A stretch of 64,000 nucleotides of DNA, from the NCBI GenBank assembly GCA_943736015.1, contig OX031059.1, forward strand, positions 57,733,159 through 57,797,158. Reading direction: 5' to 3'. The notes beneath the pieces are model-generated. The model was not told the DNA's origin. It made no database searches and worked only from the letters and a program-made list of their open reading frames with translations. Positions within the stretch are counted from its first letter, which is position 1. Every line of letters starts with the position of its first letter. The position numbers were made by a program, and so were the translations under genes. Positions 10,962 to 22,803 of the stretch are shown in pieces. This DNA is from Tridacna crocea (Eukaryota > Mollusca > Bivalvia > Cardiida > Cardiidae).

Positions 10962-11290
10962 CATTATCTCCCGCTAGATGGCATTCTATAAATGGGTACA
11001 GAACCGAACCACTTTCCTACGCGACAACCGTTATTTTGAATTTAAAACTAAAATAAAGGTTTACTCAATAAAACGCTACCACGTGCAATTCATTCAGCTA
11101 TGATCAGCAGTTTAAATAAAAAAATCTGGAACTAAAGCAGGGCTCATTTCTGCTCAAACGTATTGATAAAAGCTATTTCCTACATTACTACTTTATAGAG
11201 CGTAATATTACAGTCAGCCCGCTTTCGGGACTGGTGATGCGTCATGTAAGACAGTCGAATCTTCGAAGAATATGACATGCGCAGACAACG
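10962..11290. mobile_element. Family I element, copy 2
   Basis: Same orientation as the copy at 9905. The flanking repeats TTTTCGTGTG (10952-10961) and TTTTTGTGTG (11291-11300) differ at one base. Confidence 0.8.
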
Positions 11291-11327
11291 TTTTTGTGTG
11301 TTGTTAACTATTATGGCTTAACTTTTT

Positions 11328-11525
11328 ACCATACAATGAAGATCTTTAACGACCATGTCGAAGAAGCCTTTTGAAAAGATTGCGGGAAAAGGAGACCAGC
11401 ATTTTCACCTTTTCCCACAATCTTTTCGACCTTATCAAAGAAAAAAATGCATAATTCTAACCATAATTGTTGCCTGCAAATGCTCTCAATTTGGACATTG
11501 TTGAATTTTGTCGTCTCGTAAAGGG
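11328..11525. mobile_element. Family A MITE
   Basis: TTAACTTTTTACCATACAATG opens it. The hairpin is shortened (GGAGACCAGCATTTTCACC). Confidence 0.75.
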
Positions 11526-11837
11526 AGAAATTACACCCACGCCTAGTTCCATATACATGTATTCAGTTCCTCTATTCTTTGCCATTTGTACCCCTGTCTG
11601 TATCAGTATGTCCATAAGCATATGGACAAATAGTCTTTATTTTTTATTTTACTGCAGAGAAATTTCTCGCGATCTCCATGCAGAAAATAATGAAAATGAC
11701 CACTACAGTGATTGTATTGTAAAAAGCTAGAGTTACTGATATTTGAAATTTCTTTTGTCGCTCCGAATCAAGGTCGGTGGGACTGTTTTTATCGAGCTGT
11801 TGTCAACTTTATATGACCCATATTCTGGCGAAAAGAA

Positions 11838-12045
11838 GTATTACTCTTCACCACACAATCCCGACTTTAAACACCCCTGGGGAAAAAAGGTTTTGAAAAC
11901 ATTGTGGCAAAAGGAGGAAATGCTGGTAACCAGCAAAAACAATGTTTTCTACTCTTCTAAATTCATGTGTCAATTTTTGAGTCACATTTTTTTTGTCGTC
12001 TGCAAATGTTTTAAATTTGTACAAGTCTAAGATTTTGTCATCTGA
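11838..12045. mobile_element. Family A MITE
   Basis: CTCTTCACCACACAATCCCGAC opens it. The right stem arm is deleted after GGTAACCAGC. Confidence 0.7.
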
Positions 12046-12760
12046 TTTAGTACATTGTGTCTTTGTGGCGCATTATACAAAGCAAGGCGCCATATAATTG
12101 TTGATCTATAAAATCTATTTTATGCAAAACCGACCGAATCATGAGGTAGAATGGTGCATAGAGATGTACCAAAATTTACCAATAGCGAAAACATTCGACA
12201 CAGTTTAGCCTGTGAGGACTGGGCAGGCTGATATTTTTTGTAGATTCAGTTAACCTCCATTTCACAGAACATGACTAATGTCAACAGTGAAGACTTTCAG
12301 AAGCGTAAGAATCTTGTCTCGCACATAATTTGCTAGATGTTAAATGTAAATTACGGGTTTTGTGACAATACAGATATCTAATTTATATTCTAGATTTAAA
12401 TAGAGATGGAAACGTTGCGTGATCACGTAAACAGGATTGGAGTCCATTGAGTTCCCTGTAGAATTCAATTTCCTCCTGTTGAATTTATTTAAGGATGTTT
12501 CTTTAATGGTGTATTAGCATTTTTCAGAAACAATAATCTGTCTCGCCTACTTATGGTTTTTCTCCGTCCCCGTTCCACTTCTGTTATAGCCCGTTAGATT
12601 GCTTGTGTAAGATCTTGCAGCCAATCAGATGGCTGGTGTTTGGATCTGCAACCAGTCAGATAGCTAGATGTCTAGTGTTGGAAAGTTGCATTAGGATGAA
12701 TGGTCAACGGTGCGTAAAAACGATCCCAGAACTATCGGAGTTCGAAAAGAGTACAGTCAA
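12046..12760. other. Non-coding stretch with a family C remnant
   Basis: At 12165-12245 CCAATAGCGAAAACATTCGAC followed by a short CAGCCTG..CAGGCTG hairpin resembles family C. I see no gene or other repeat in the remainder. Confidence 0.4.
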
Positions 12761-12762
12761 AA

Positions 12763-14460
12763 TCCTGGGTTTGGATAATACCAAATACCCGTTAGCCTTA
12801 TAGGCTCGTTTGGATAATAACAAGTACCTGTTAGTCTTATAGGCTCCTTTGGTTAATAGCAAGTACCTGTGAGTATTAAAGGCTCGTTTGGATAATACCA
12901 AGTACCTGTTACTCTTATAGGATCCTTTGGTTAATAGCAAGTACCTGTGAGCGTTAGAGGCTCGTTTGGATAAAAACCAAGTACATATAGTCTTATATGC
13001 TAGTTTACATAATAGCTAGTACCTGTGAGCCTTAGAGGTTCTTTTGGATGATAGTAAGTGCCTGTTTAGCCTTAAAGGCTAGTTTGGATAACAGCAAGTA
13101 CCTCTTAGACTTACAGGCTCGTTTGGATAACAGCAAGTACCTGTTAGCCTTACAGACTCGTTTGGGTAACAGCAAGTACCTGTAAGCCTTACAGGCTCGT
13201 TTGGATAACAGCAAGTACCTGTTAGCCTTATAGGCTCGTTTGGATAACAGCAAGTACCTGTAAGCCTTATAGGCTCGTTTGGATAACAGCAAGTACCTGT
13301 TAGCCTTACAGGCTCGTTTGGATAAAAGCAAATAAATGTTAGCCTTTTAGGCTCGTTTGGACAACAGAAAGTACCTGTTAGCCTTATAGGCTCGTTTGGA
13401 TAACAGCAAGTACCCGTCAGCCTTATAGGCTCGTTTGAATAATAAGAATTACATTTTAACCTTATAGGCTCGTTTTGATTATACAAAATACCCGTTAGTC
13501 TTACAGCCTCTTTTGGTAAATGGCAAGTACTTGTTAGCCTTACAGGCTCGTTCGCATAATAGAAAGTACATGTTAGCCTTACAGGGTCGTTTGGATAATA
13601 GCAGGTACTCCTTAGCCTTATAGGCTCGTTTGGATAATAGCAAGTACCCGTTAGCTTTATAGGCTAGTTTAAATAATTGCAAGTACCCGTTATCCTTTTA
13701 AGCTCGTTTAAATAATAGCAAATACCCGTTAGCCTTATAGGCTCGTTTGGATAATAGCAAGTACCCGTTAGCCTTAAAGGCTCGTTTGAATAATAGCAAG
13801 TTCATGTGAGCCTTACAGGCTCGTTTAGATAATACCAAGTAGCCGTTAGCCTCATAGGCTCGTTTGGATAATAGCAAGTACATGTTAACCTATAGGCTTG
13901 TTTGGATAATAGCATGTATATGTTAGTTTTATATGCTCGTTTGGATAATAGCAAGTACCCGTTAGCGTTATAGGCTCATTTGTATAATACCAAGTATATG
14001 TTAGCCCTACAGACTCGTTTGGATAACAGCAAGTACCTGTGAGCCTTACAAACTTGTTTTAATAATAGCAAGTACCTGTGAACCTTACAGGCTCGTTTGG
14101 AAAATACCAAGTACCCGTTAGCCTTATGGGCTCGTTTGGATAATAGAAAGTACATGTTAACCTTATAGGCTCGTTTGGCTTATAGAAAGTTCCCGTTAGC
14201 CTTTCAGCTCGTTTGGTTAATAGCAAGTACCTGTTAGCCTTACAGGCTCGTTTGGATAATAGCAAGTACTTGATCATGTTAGTTGTATAGGCTCGTTTGG
14301 ATAATAGCAAGTACATGTTAGCCTTATAGGCTCGTTTGGATAATAGAAAGTATCTGTTAGCCTTATAGGCTCGTTTGGATAATAGAAAGTACGTGTTAAC
14401 CTTATTGGCCCGCTTTGATAATATAGATAATGTAGTACCTGTTAGTCTTATTAGCTCCCA
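12763..14460. repeat. 39-bp minisatellite, about 43 units
   Basis: The unit is GTTAGCCTTATAGGCTCGTT followed by TGGATAATAGCAAGTACCT, 39 bp in all. It repeats with 5-20% divergence for 1.7 kb and includes the imperfect palindrome AGCCTTATAGGCT. Because 39 is divisible by 3, open frames persist for up to 135 codons on the minus strand, reading 13-residue repeats (KRAYKANRYLLLS or NEPIRLTGTCCYP). No start, splice or promoter context suggests that these are expressed. Confidence 0.95.
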
Positions 14461-14587
14461 TTTTTATAAGGGAAAAAGGAATATTTCCTAGAACGACTTT
14501 ATGTAAGCCCCATTGGCGATTGGCGGGGCATTCTATGCAAGTATATACTGTACAAACTGAAAGACACTCATAAAGGATCATTAGATA

Positions 14588-15262
14588 AGGCCTGCCCTCC
14601 ACTACAACCCCGATTGCTTGCCGAAGGGTTGCAGATGAAAAATGGCTTTCGGGATGGAAATGGGCGGTGCTTGGCAAACGGGGCTCGTTCGGCGGTGATA
14701 CGCGTAACAGTATGCGACAGGTTGCCGAAATCTTACCGAAGTATGCGGATCCAGTACAGAAAAATGCCGATCGGTCCAGGATTGTTGACCGAGTGTTTCC
14801 CGATCACGCAGAATGGCTGCAGTTCACTTGCAGAACATTCAGAATCGTTTAAGAATCTATGCCGACATGTTGGCGATGTGAGTGCTAAGGTATATATACG
14901 CAAGTTATCTTTCCTGAACCGCTCGGGGTGACACAGTGAATAAGAAACCTCGCCGAATGCTGCCGGATTATGCGCGATGTGTTTCAGAACGTCTGGAATG
15001 ATCGCTGAATGTTCCTCGAAGGGATGCCGACGGTCCCGACGCTTCCCCGAACACAACGATCGGCGTCCAAATTTTAAAACTTAAAATTTGGATCCCGAAG
15101 CCATTTTGATTCCGAATCGGCCCCGACACACTAAGAATGTTTCCAGATGGGTATAAGACACACCAAGAACGGTTCCCGATCATTGCGAAGATGTGCCGAA
15201 GCATCCAGTTCCCGTCATTTTTACGATCGGGAACCTTTTGAGGTCCTGGTGGAGGGCCGGTC
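14588..15262. mobile_element. GC-rich TIR-like element with scrambled interior
   Basis: The edges GGCCTGCCCTCCACTACAAC and CCTGGTGGAGGGCCGGTC are imperfectly inverted. The interior is dense in GTTCCCGATC, GCCGAA and TCGGGA motifs on both strands, with GC content well above the surroundings. This explains the many overlapping frames (14602-15204). No transposase is visible. Confidence 0.5.
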
Positions 15263-15311
15263 TAACTCATAACATTCTATGACCTATTGCTCATAAAATT
15301 TCTTTTCTTAA

Positions 15312-15531
15312 CTCATTACCAAACGACAAAATTTTAGGTATGTCCAAATTGAAAGCACTTGCAGACGACAAAATAAAAATGACTGAAAATTTGAAACTTG
15401 TTTTGTGAAGGGTAGAAAACGTTGTGTGAAAAGGAGAAAATGCTGGTTACCAGCATTTTCTCCTTTTCCCATAATGTTTTCTAAAGGCTTCTTTCTCAGG
15501 GTCGTCAACGTAGGGATTGTTAGGTAATGGG
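15312..15531. mobile_element. Family A MITE, well preserved
   Basis: TTAA at 15308-15311 and 15532-15535. The inner ends CTCATTACCAAACGAC and GTTAGGTAATGGG are inverted. The stem at 15425-15473 is nearly perfect. Confidence 0.9.
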
Positions 15532-15836
15532 TTAATTTTATATCAATCTTCTGTCTGAACTCTTCCGTAAACAGAAGTTGCTTTTGCGGCCAGACTCAGG
15601 ATCAGACCGGAAATTATTCTGAAGATGTCTGTGTATACTGAGTGCCAGGTCGGTCCAAGACAACGTTTAGTTGCTGGCAGAAAATGAATTGTAAAACTTG
15701 GTAAAAAGTCGCAAGGTTGCTCAGACGTAATTTGTTTACTTGTAACCCGGCTTTAAAATCTATTTTTATGCAAGCGATTAACTCTTGGACTGACAATAAC
15801 AGATTGTCATATTCGCAATAATTTCCTTTCATTTAA

Positions 15837-16206
15837 GGTATAGTAGACCCCTAATACCTCTCGTGCAGCATTGCATAAAGGTTTCTTGATAGTTGGTGAA
15901 TACGGACTTAAACAGGTATAATATTTTTGCACAATTTTAACCGACCAGAAATTTTATTATGCCTATGTTGAAATTATTTGTAGATGCTTTTGTTAGTTTC
16001 CAGAAAAGGGAGGTAATTAGTTTCTCTCTTTGCATTGAAAATATAGTGGTTTTAGATTGATAAAATTAGTGACAACTCTAGCAAAGACAAAAAGGGGAAA
16101 GTGGCTTGGTTAAAGCAGTACAATAACAATCTTTTTTTAATCATAGCAAATTTTGTAGGATAATATTATTGTGGAAATGGCTGTTTTCTATTATGGGTCT
16201 ACTACG
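15837..16206. mobile_element. Family D TTAA element, copy 1
   Basis: TTAA (15833-15836) is followed by GGTATAGTAGACCC. The other end is GGGTCTACTACG followed by TTAA (16207-16210). It shares about 350 bp of internal sequence with 58648-58997, including CGACCAGAAATT and TTTTGCACAATTTTAACC. It is non-coding. Confidence 0.8.
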
Positions 16207-16360
16207 TTAATTGGTACGATTTCAATCGAAATGCATTTTAACACCCACACTGTTCATTTTCTGCCGCTGCTGGGCCTTACTTTAAAGTACTTGAACATTG
16301 TGCTGACTTCATTGATAAATGATTCTGTGTGATAAATCCAAACATTTAGATCGCCGGAAT

Positions 16361-16527
16361 TTACTCTTTACCAAACGACAAAATTTTAGACTGGTCCAAA
16401 TTGAAAGCACTTACAGACGACAGAATAAATGTAACTCAAAAATTGAAATTCGTTTCCAACAAGGTAGAAAACATTGTGTGAAAAGGGGAAAATGCTGTTT
16501 ACCAGGGATTGTTTGGTAAAGGATTAA
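16361..16527. mobile_element. Family A MITE, deleted right arm
   Basis: TTTACTCTTTACCAAACGAC begins it and GGTAAAGGATTAA ends it. The copy jumps from TGCTGTTTACCAG straight to GGATTGTTTGG, so half the hairpin is lost. Confidence 0.8.
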
Positions 16528-16939
16528 GCCAACAGACGATTCCATTCTAAAATAAAAACGAAGAGCAATTTCAAGATAACTGATATCCACTATGTCCCGG
16601 CAAAGAATGTCGTTTTGTTCAAAGATCAGACTGCACGGTTAGCGAAAGCTTAATTTCAACTGACTGGGAAGGCAGCAACTTGAAAGTTATGAGAGCTACA
16701 AAGGGCCATTTCAGATGAAACTTCCACGTTTAGAATGTAAATTACCAAAACGGTTTATAAGTGCGGTAAAACTGTCCAGATTTAGTATGTAAATTACTGT
16801 AAATGGCTTATAAGTACTATAAGTGATGTAGAATATTTCCTGTCAGTAAGAGGTGAGTCGGTCAGCCCGCTAATATTTCTGTACTTTGGTATCTCTTCCG
16901 AAAAAAACACCCATATTTCGCTAATATAGGGCAAATATT

Positions 16940-17496
16940 TCATGGTAGCCCGTCAGGTTTTGGGACGAAAATTTTACATAAATACACAAAAAAAAAAACC
17001 ATCCTTATACTCCCAAACCCTTTAAATTTTTCATTCATAAAACCCCAGTAGTCGCAAACCATCCAACAAAAAGAGAAATTAAGAGATTTACTACGGCCCA
17101 GGTCGTCATCGACGGGAAACACGGTATACTTTTACATGAGCAATTCGCTCATTTACATACTGGAAATACACAGACTTCAAGTATAGCCTCCGAAAACTAC
17201 ATTATGAAAAAAACAATTACATGTCTATTATGTTATGGAATTTGACCGACACCAGTCACGTCCCAGTCACTAGACATTCCTACAATGCTTTTTTTATTTC
17301 TCGCGCAAAATCTAAAAATACTTTAAGAGGCTACGTAGCCTTCTAATGGAACATCATCAAAAATAGAAATTGTGTAATTTTATAATTATTAATAATCGAT
17401 GATTTGTATTGTTTTTCCATATAAATTTCAGCAATTTATATATATATATTTTAATTTGGTGAGATGTGCAAAATCTAAATACCCACCTTTAAAACC
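16940..17496. mobile_element. Family J TTAA element
   Basis: GGGACGAAAATTTTACATAA near one end and CTAAATACCCACCTTTAA at the other match 52158-52688. A 60-codon minus frame (17122-16940) containing FPVDDDLGRSKSLNF is a decayed version of the frame in the copy at 35023. Confidence 0.8.
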
Positions 17497-17563
17497 TGCT
17501 TACAGATACGTTATTTACTGTCTCCACAACGAGACCGCATAAATGTTCATATTTCTATATTAT

Positions 17564-17827
17564 GGTTTGCCACACACGAAAGGGGGCATTCGAACATTTG
17601 CTTAAAGTGTCGTCTCAGATCAGCCTGCCAATTCCGCGCAGGCTATTCCGAAACGATACTTTTCGGTTTTATGCATCTTTTTCTGTTTTGCGCAAGTCTA
17701 CTATAGCACAAAATCAAATGTAGTCGTAAAGTGCGGTCTCGGATTAGCCTGCGCGGACTGCGCTGATCCGAGACGACACTTCACGCAAATGTCTAGATGC
17801 CACTTTTCCCTTCGTTGCAAGCCTTAT
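17564..17827. mobile_element. Family B double-hairpin MITE
   Basis: TGGTTTGCCACACACGAAAG to CCCTTCGTTGCAAGCC. The second hairpin is shortened (GCGCGGACTGCGCTGATCCG). Confidence 0.75.
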
Positions 17828-17989
17828 ATTTTTGGACGGGCAGTGGGATGGTTAAATGAAAACTTTCTGTCAAACATTTCTTGTATAAAACGTTTTGACA
17901 GAAGGGACCATTATATCGGTAACAAGCGAGGCATCAATAACTATAAATCCATACCCGCCATTTCTTTTAACAATCGCCTTCATAACGAG

Positions 17990-18135
17990 GTAAACTGGTC
18001 TTTCAACATGCAGAAAAATTAACTAATAGCAAAGAGTTTCGACCTCGGTCACCCTGCGTACTCTGCGCAAGCTGACCTGGGCCGATAATTGTTGCAAATA
18101 CATTAAGCCCCCTTTTCCACAGAGCATAATTCATG
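17990..18135. mobile_element. Family C hairpin element, right part
   Basis: CTAATAGCGAAAGAG..TCGACCT precedes a short hairpin of the family. It ends in the terminal motif TTAAGCCCCCTTTTCCACAGAGCAT. Confidence 0.6.
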
Positions 18136-18289
18136 TGCCACTTTTGATGTTTGTGGAAAACACGTAGGCTGCTCATCAGCGACCCGTACTCTCCTTTGAG
18201 ATATTGGGGAAATATAAAGAAAAAAATACAGCTCATAGGCTTCATTCATGCGCCCGTGTCTGTGTGACAAGGCTAATGGCGAGGTGTGC

Positions 18290-18450
18290 CGGTGTGATGC
18301 AGAGAAATGACCCTCCCCTACAAAATGATCCCTACAAAATGACCCTTGGATCATTTTTCTACGTAGAGGGATGACCCGGGTCATTATTATACGTAGAGAA
18401 ATAACCCCATGGTATTTATTCTATGTAGAGAAATGACCCTAGAGTGTTAT
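18290..18450. repeat. Family E palindromic module array
   Basis: The edge CCCTCCCCTACAAAATGA is followed by alternating CTACGTAGAG and AATGACCC..GGGTCATT palindromes. The full form is at 24405. Confidence 0.75.
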
Positions 18451-18506
18451 TTAGTACTTCGTAGGCAACAAAGTAGAGAATGATATGACCTGCAATACTT
18501 GATATG

Positions 18507-18742
18507 AAGCATTCACATATTTGCGTAAAGAGTTGTCGCGGGTCAGCCTGCGCAGTCCGTGCAGGCTTATCCGAGGCGACCTTTTCCGTTCTTATGTAAG
18601 TTTCTTTTTCGTGGAAGTCTATTATAGGATAAAGTCCAGTCTTGTCGTAAAATGTTCACTCGGATCAGCCTGCGAGGAGTGCACAGGCAGCTACGAGACA
18701 ACACTTTGCGCGAATGCCTGAATGCTCCTTGTCGCATTTTGC
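18507..18742. mobile_element. Family B double-hairpin MITE, decayed
   Basis: TTTGCGTAAAGAGTTGTCGC plus CAGCCTGCGCAGTCCGTGC identify the first hairpin. The second begins CTCGGATCAGCCTGCGAGG. Confidence 0.7.
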
Positions 18743-18852
18743 AGACCAAATTATCATTATGTCAACCAAGGCCCAATGGGAGTCAATGATCTACTGTTTA
18801 CTGGGTAACTAAGAGTATGAATGTGTTTGATTTCGAAGGCATGTGACACCTG

Positions 18853-19050
18853 GGCCTGCATTCAACAATCATTCTTGAGGATATTCTTGGTCTTATTCTC
18901 CAGCACTTTCTACAGTTGTAAGTAACACAACTTCTGATTGGCTAAACCATTCGGTTTAGCCAATCAGAAGTTGTGTTACTTACAAATGTAGAAAACTTTG
19001 GAGAATAAGACCAAGAATATTCTCAAGAATGGTTGGTGAATACGGGCCCT
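18853..19050. repeat. Family F long hairpin, copy 2
   Basis: The stem GAATATTCTTGGTCTTATTC with GTAACACAACTTCTGATTGG folds around AAACCATTCGGTTTAGCC. It ends GGTTGGTGAATACGGGCCC. It lies about 100 bp beyond lipase exon 7. Confidence 0.8.
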
Positions 19051-19159
19051 GGAATGACTCACAGTGGTATCCAATACGGGCAAACCACTAAAGCTACTGT
19101 CAACAGTGTTCTAACGTTGATTCTGGAGTTAGTTATTGGAGAAACATTTTACGACTTAC

Positions 19160-19289
19160 CGCAATAAGGTGAAGACAGACGTGTGTTGAGGTAAAATTTT
19201 CCCCTGGCGTTATATAAGTCTGCCGGATAGCCCATCCTCGTACAGCCTTGGTCTCCGCACGACAAACACTCGCCTGCTTGGAACTTTTC
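19160..19289 (-). CDS. Lipase exon 7 region: Cys-rich C-terminal part (last exon found)
   Basis: Encodes EKFQAGECLSCGDQGC and then RMGYPADLYNARGKFYLNT, ending SSPYCG. This is the family's conserved C-rich segment that ends the catalytic domain. The acceptor is TTTTCGCAG at 19290-19291, phase 0, matching the exon at 22001-22104. A full-consensus donor G|GTAAGT follows 19160 (phase 1). Reading through the donor instead gives GKS and a TAA at 19149-19151, which would make a 365-residue lipase without further domains. I could not find a following exon in 1-19159, so the true end is open. Confidence 0.85.
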
Positions 19290-19335
19290 CTGCGAAAATG
19301 CATAATTTGTCGCTTGGACCAGTATGAATGTGCCA

Positions 19336-19567
19336 TGCTCTTGCAAAAGGTGTCATGATACCAAGCAGGCGATCACCATAATTGATCCCAATTAGCCATG
19401 CTTTTAAACAAACCTATATAATCATGAGGTAAACCGATTCTTGGACATACAGACAATTTACCGACAGCGAAACATTTCGGGCCAGGTCAGCCTGCACGGA
19501 CTGCGTAGGCTGACCTGAATTTAAATACATTTCGCATCTGCATTAAGCTCCCTTTTCACAGAGCATG
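19336..19567. mobile_element. Family C hairpin element in lipase intron
   Basis: The left end CCATGCTCTTGCAAAAGG and right end GCTCCCTTTTCACAGAGCATGG are inverted. Inside is CAGGTCAGCCTGCACGGACT with its mirror. It ends 47 bp from the exon 7 acceptor. Confidence 0.6.
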
Positions 19568-21626
19568 GATATAGTTTAAAGCCATGACGGTGGATGTCAC
19601 TTTATTTTACTGTACGACCAAGCTGGGAAATAAATTGGAAATTAGTCATTGTTTGGCTTTGATTTTTAAGTCTTTTTTCGGACCAAAATTTTATTTGCGA
19701 CCCATCACGTAAAAAGAGATCATCCAGGAATTCTGTAAATCAATTAGATGAAAACAGATCAACGACAGTGCAGGTCAGTGTAAGCTGATAGCTAAAAAAT
19801 GATTGTATAACAAAGTACAATGACCACTTTTCATACAGAAAATATCATTAAATGCGCAATTCGCGCAGTCTGACCAGGGTTGACTCTTTACGCAGTTCCA
19901 AGAATGTCCCTTTTGCGTGATGGGTCACATTTCAGTAAAATTGGAGTTTTCTTGGAGATAGGAAGGTTTCACCATCCCAACATCATACATTTGTTTACAT
20001 TAAAATTTTGAGCTTTGCATTAGGGAATCAAAATGTATCTTCGCCCTCCAAGCAAGTCATCACATAATAAGAGATTCATTTTGTTCAACAACTGGCTGAA
20101 TCCTGACGTACTGTGGTCCTTTGAAATTCAGAAAAAAATTGACCAACAGCGAAGGGTTTAGAATCAGATCAGGCTGAGTAACACCAAATTTACCATCTGC
20201 CAGTGCTATCGGCTGTGCCATGTTTAAAGTCTCGGCGTTAGTTAGAGAACTATAAAAGTTTTCATGTTTTGGTTGTTTTATTACTCACTCTACACGAAGA
20301 CCATTGTCATCAATACATTGTGGTATTTTCTTTTGTCTTCATGGAAAACTCTGAAATAGCCTCGAGCTAGCAATTGATGTCTCATAAGCTACTTGCCTTA
20401 GTACATTCATTACGTTATTGACGGGAGCTAACATGTGACATAAGGACACCAAGAATAACACTCGGTGTTTTTGGGATCTTCAAACCCAAGATAAAATTGC
20501 ACAAAATGTAGTGCCTCGTCATTGATCTTTGTCAGGCTGCTATCAGAATACGTTGACTTTGAACCTTTAACATTACATTACTGCTTTAAATTTACGTAAG
20601 GTTTATCTACTTTTTAGCAAAATCTTGCTCGTAATAAGGTATTTTAATATGATTTGGAAATCGGAAGCATTCGGAATCACAGGTACAAAACAAAGTATAG
20701 AAATATCGCTATTAAATTGGAACGGCTTAAGATACATATAATCCATGCTCTGACAAAAGGGGGCTTAACGCACCTCCGTATTGCATGGTGTAAAGCAAGT
20801 TATCACAGTATTTTACATCACAAAAATTCGTTTTGTATAACAAACTACTTAAAGAGGCAATAATACTCATTTTAAGCCAGTTTTAACTCATTTTGTTTTA
20901 TTTTATCAAAATATAGTCATTCTTAAATATCTATGCCAAATATTGCGCCTGACGGTTGTATGGTTGCTTGGATTACGCCTGATAGAAAATGCATTTTGGC
21001 GGACTTGCGGCCTTCAATGTAAACAGACTGGTCGTTTCCGGATTTTGAATCGAAGATTTTCGATATCCGTTATACACTCGGCTAGATTCGTATGATGATC
21101 ATGCATTCTGTAGCGTGACTATATTTGACCTTGGTCTTGATGCGGTAAATAAAGGAAAATGGATGCTTCTCTGTTGCAGCCTCTATTTTTAGACGGAGAT
21201 CGAGGCCTATATGTAAGTTACACCGTAGCCGACTCTAGACGGAAACCAACGATAAATTTCCGTGAGTCACCGCCATTGTTTACAGCTTCGATCGTCAGCC
21301 AGTTTTCTTCTGGACAATTTTAGGTTTTTCACACAAACCCCCATGTTTCTTTTTTCATTTACACGATATATGTCAGTAATTTATCCTTGTGTACACAAAG
21401 GACAGATTTCTGTACCATTCTATTTTTCTTTTTGATATTTAACAGAGTTTCTGCTCATCGGCTGTAGACATGCATCTTTAATATAATTATATTTTATATA
21501 ATTATATAAAACTTGCTATAGTCTATCCCAATTTAAGGCTGGGTTTATTCCAGTCAGTATCTAGAATTAACAGATATTTTCGAAAAATCACATATCGGAT
21601 TCATCGTGGTTTGATCTCAGACAATC
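19568..21626. other. Lipase intron 6, mostly unannotated
   Basis: No exon-like frame was found. Contains a family C fragment near 20100-20190 and a left-end copy at 20747-20865 starting CATGCTCTGACAAAAGGGGG. The 69-codon frame at 20654 runs through that fragment and is not a gene. Confidence 0.5.
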
Positions 21627-21977
21627 TGTTGTCTGCGCATATCATGTTTTTCCAAGATTCGACCTGTCTACTATGATGCATCATTCCACACAATATTTGG
21701 AGCGGGGGGTGGGATTTAGTAATACGCGCTATAAAGTAAAGAAAATGGCTTCAATACGTTTTGGAGAAATCAGGCCTGTTTTAGCTCCAGATTTTTCTAA
21801 ACTACTGACCATGGCTGAATGAATCGCACCAGGTAGCGTTTTATTGAGTACAAAGTTATATTTTAATTTGAAATTCAAACTAGCGGTTGTGGCGTAGAAA
21901 AGTAGCCCAGTTCTTTACCCAGGATGCCCAAATTAGATAGACTGTTTTTGAAGAATGTCATTGAGCGGGAGATAATG
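21627..21977. mobile_element. Family I element, copy 3, reversed
   Basis: Starts TGTTGTCTGCGCATATCATG and ends AGCGGGAGATAATG. The flanks TCAGACAATC and GTAGACAACC match at 7 of 10 positions, as expected of an aged duplication. It ends 24 bp from the exon 6 boundary at 22001. Confidence 0.75.
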
Positions 21978-22000
21978 GTAGACAACCAGTATTTACTTAC

Positions 22001-22104
22001 GTAACTTTCACATGGGTAGGCCGTAAACGAACACATAGAATTAATAGACTCCAAAAATACTTCATGGGAACGACTGTGACTGCAGCCAAACGCCGTCGTA
22101 AGGG
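22001..22104 (-). CDS. Lipase exon 6: catalytic His
   Basis: Encodes the end of the lid and CSHSRSHEVFLESINSMC, then SFTAYPCESY. His294 in CSHSRS aligns with the catalytic His of pancreatic lipases (C-x-H-x-R-S). The acceptor is TTCTTCATTTAG, where the CC completes a GCC codon begun by exon 5. The donor is TAC|GTAAGT, phase 0. It is 104 bp. A second possible acceptor (GGCTGCAG) inside the exon would break the phase. Confidence 0.92.
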
Positions 22105-22455
22105 CTAAATGAAGAAATAATTACAGTTGTATGAATATTTTGACGAATTTAACGAGCATGAAATTCTAAAACTCTAGTGATGGACCACTTTCACCAATAC
22201 ATTATCTTCCACGGATGGCTCTTTATATAAGACCACTTTTGAAAACATCGTGAATAAAGGCGACGTTACTTAAACAAATTTCCTTTAGCCCGAAGGTTTA
22301 TTATTTTTACAAAGACTGTTTCAAAGAAGTCTGCTGCAATTTTCAGATAATTGCAATTCTTTCTTAGACCAATGTCCCACTATTCAAAAGTTTCTGTAAA
22401 ACCAAAATGTATTTATTTGTTGAACTAGGAAGCGGTTCTTTTTTTTTTTAGAAAG

Positions 22456-22522
22456 GTGTCTGTGCATGTTGGTAATAAAAGTAACATGTATGCAAGATAA
22501 TAGTGTCCATGATACTACGGTG

Positions 22523-22616
<94 letters not shown>

Positions 22617-22710
22617 CCTTTATATTTATATAATTATATACAGGTGTCTGTGCATGTTGGTAATAAAAGTAACATGTATGCAAGATAATAGTGTCCATGA
22701 TACTACGGTG

Positions 22711-22803
<93 letters not shown>

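Noticed and set aside
13032-14316. Series of minus-strand open frames up to 135 codons looking like a repetitive protein
   Set aside because: They are translations of the 39-bp minisatellite. Frames change register and stop, and no start or splice context supports a gene.
12763-14460. Possible CRISPR array
   Set aside because: The whole 39-bp unit repeats with no unique spacers, and the DNA is clearly animal.
14402-15204. Cluster of overlapping frames in GC-rich DNA, possible CpG-island gene
   Set aside because: Frames overlap on both strands, none shows homology, and the block has inverted edges like a transposon.
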